Below the pieces are notes generated by a model. The model was not told where the DNA came from. It saw nothing but the letters and a program-made list of their open reading frames with translations, and did not search any database. 64,000 nucleotides of DNA from contig OX359246.1 of assembly GCA_947179485.1 (NCBI GenBank), positions 31,124,001-31,188,000 on the forward strand. Direction: 5' to 3'. Shown here one piece after another: positions 63,653-64,000 of the stretch; position 1 is the stretch's first letter, and each line of letters starts with the position of its first letter. A program made the translations under genes and the position numbers. The DNA comes from Allacma fusca. Taxonomy: Eukaryota > Arthropoda > Collembola > Symphypleona > Sminthuridae.

Positions 63653-64000
63653 TCCCAAGTAGCATTTTGAATCGGATATATGGTGGAAAAGTTACGGATT
63701 AGTGGAAATCAGTTGGCGACGGAAACATACAAAGAGCCGCCGAATCTCCGATGCATTAATATTGTTGGCATTTAGCGTTTAGCTGACGGATTTACTCCTA
63801 CAGATTTCCGCCTTTTTTCCAAATATAAAACTCATTGTCGTTTTGCCAGCAACCAAAAGATAGCTTTTCTCTTCCTGAAATAAACTGCTATTTATGCAAA
63901 GAATTGGCCGTTAGCAACGTACATACATAGAGTGTACGTACGTACAATGTGAATTCCGTTCATTTCCATTTGCAACAGGGGGATATCCTTGGAGCAGACC
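63653..64000. other. Window end, nothing recognised
   Basis: 348 bp without a supported gene or repeat. Confidence 0.5.

Noticed and set aside
1-64000. tRNA, rRNA or CRISPR features
   Set aside because: No cloverleaf, rRNA core or spaced-repeat array was recognised by eye; the regular repeats seen are transposon arms or minisatellites.

Overview
This is nuclear DNA of an arthropod, most likely a springtail (Collembola) or close relative. The support is AT-rich intergenic DNA, GT-AG introns that are mostly short, two ionotropic-receptor genes, a DUF4789-type secreted protein, a tandem F-box family, and dense non-autonomous DNA transposons. The species call is an inference. Gene models were built by hand from reading-frame and splice-phase consistency; no transcript or database was consulted.

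Layout. Bases 1-8.9 kb hold no convincing gene. They are a mosaic of inverted-repeat elements: a hAT-like fragment, a PIF/Harbinger-like MITE, two foldback elements with 9-bp target duplications, and an exact 154-bp tandem duplication. From 9.3 to 28.5 kb, five minus-strand genes follow: a nine-exon very-long-chain acyl-CoA dehydrogenase (mitochondrial fatty-acid oxidation), two tandem CRAL-TRIO/GOLD (SEC14-like) lipid-transfer genes with identical exon sizes, and two divergent ionotropic receptors. Between the receptors lie a 1.2-kb hAT element with a nested MITE and a duplicated non-coding block. A hAT-inside-hAT nest occupies 29-30.6 kb.

From 31.3 to 37.3 kb are two head-to-tail F-box genes with five exons each. 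A third paralog lies at 56.8-59.8 kb and a broken relic at 62.8-63.7 kb. Between them on the minus strand are a complete prolyl 4-hydroxylase alpha subunit (38.4-41.2 kb) and a 15-exon EMI plus four-FAS1 secreted protein of the periostin/TGFBI/midline-fasciclin type (41.9-48.2 kb). Both point to extracellular matrix. A small secreted DUF4789 gene sits at 54.5-55.5 kb.

The most striking observations are: (1) a charged tandem-repeat insert of roughly 640 residues placed inside the first FAS1 domain of the fasciclin gene; (2) a gene-conversion-like tract over the GOLD domain of the SEC14 tandem pair; (3) several hAT-like elements whose subterminal regions are arrays of a short motif, each element using a different motif; and (4) one F-box family seen as two tandem copies, a copy with an expanded intron, and a relic split by a repeat.
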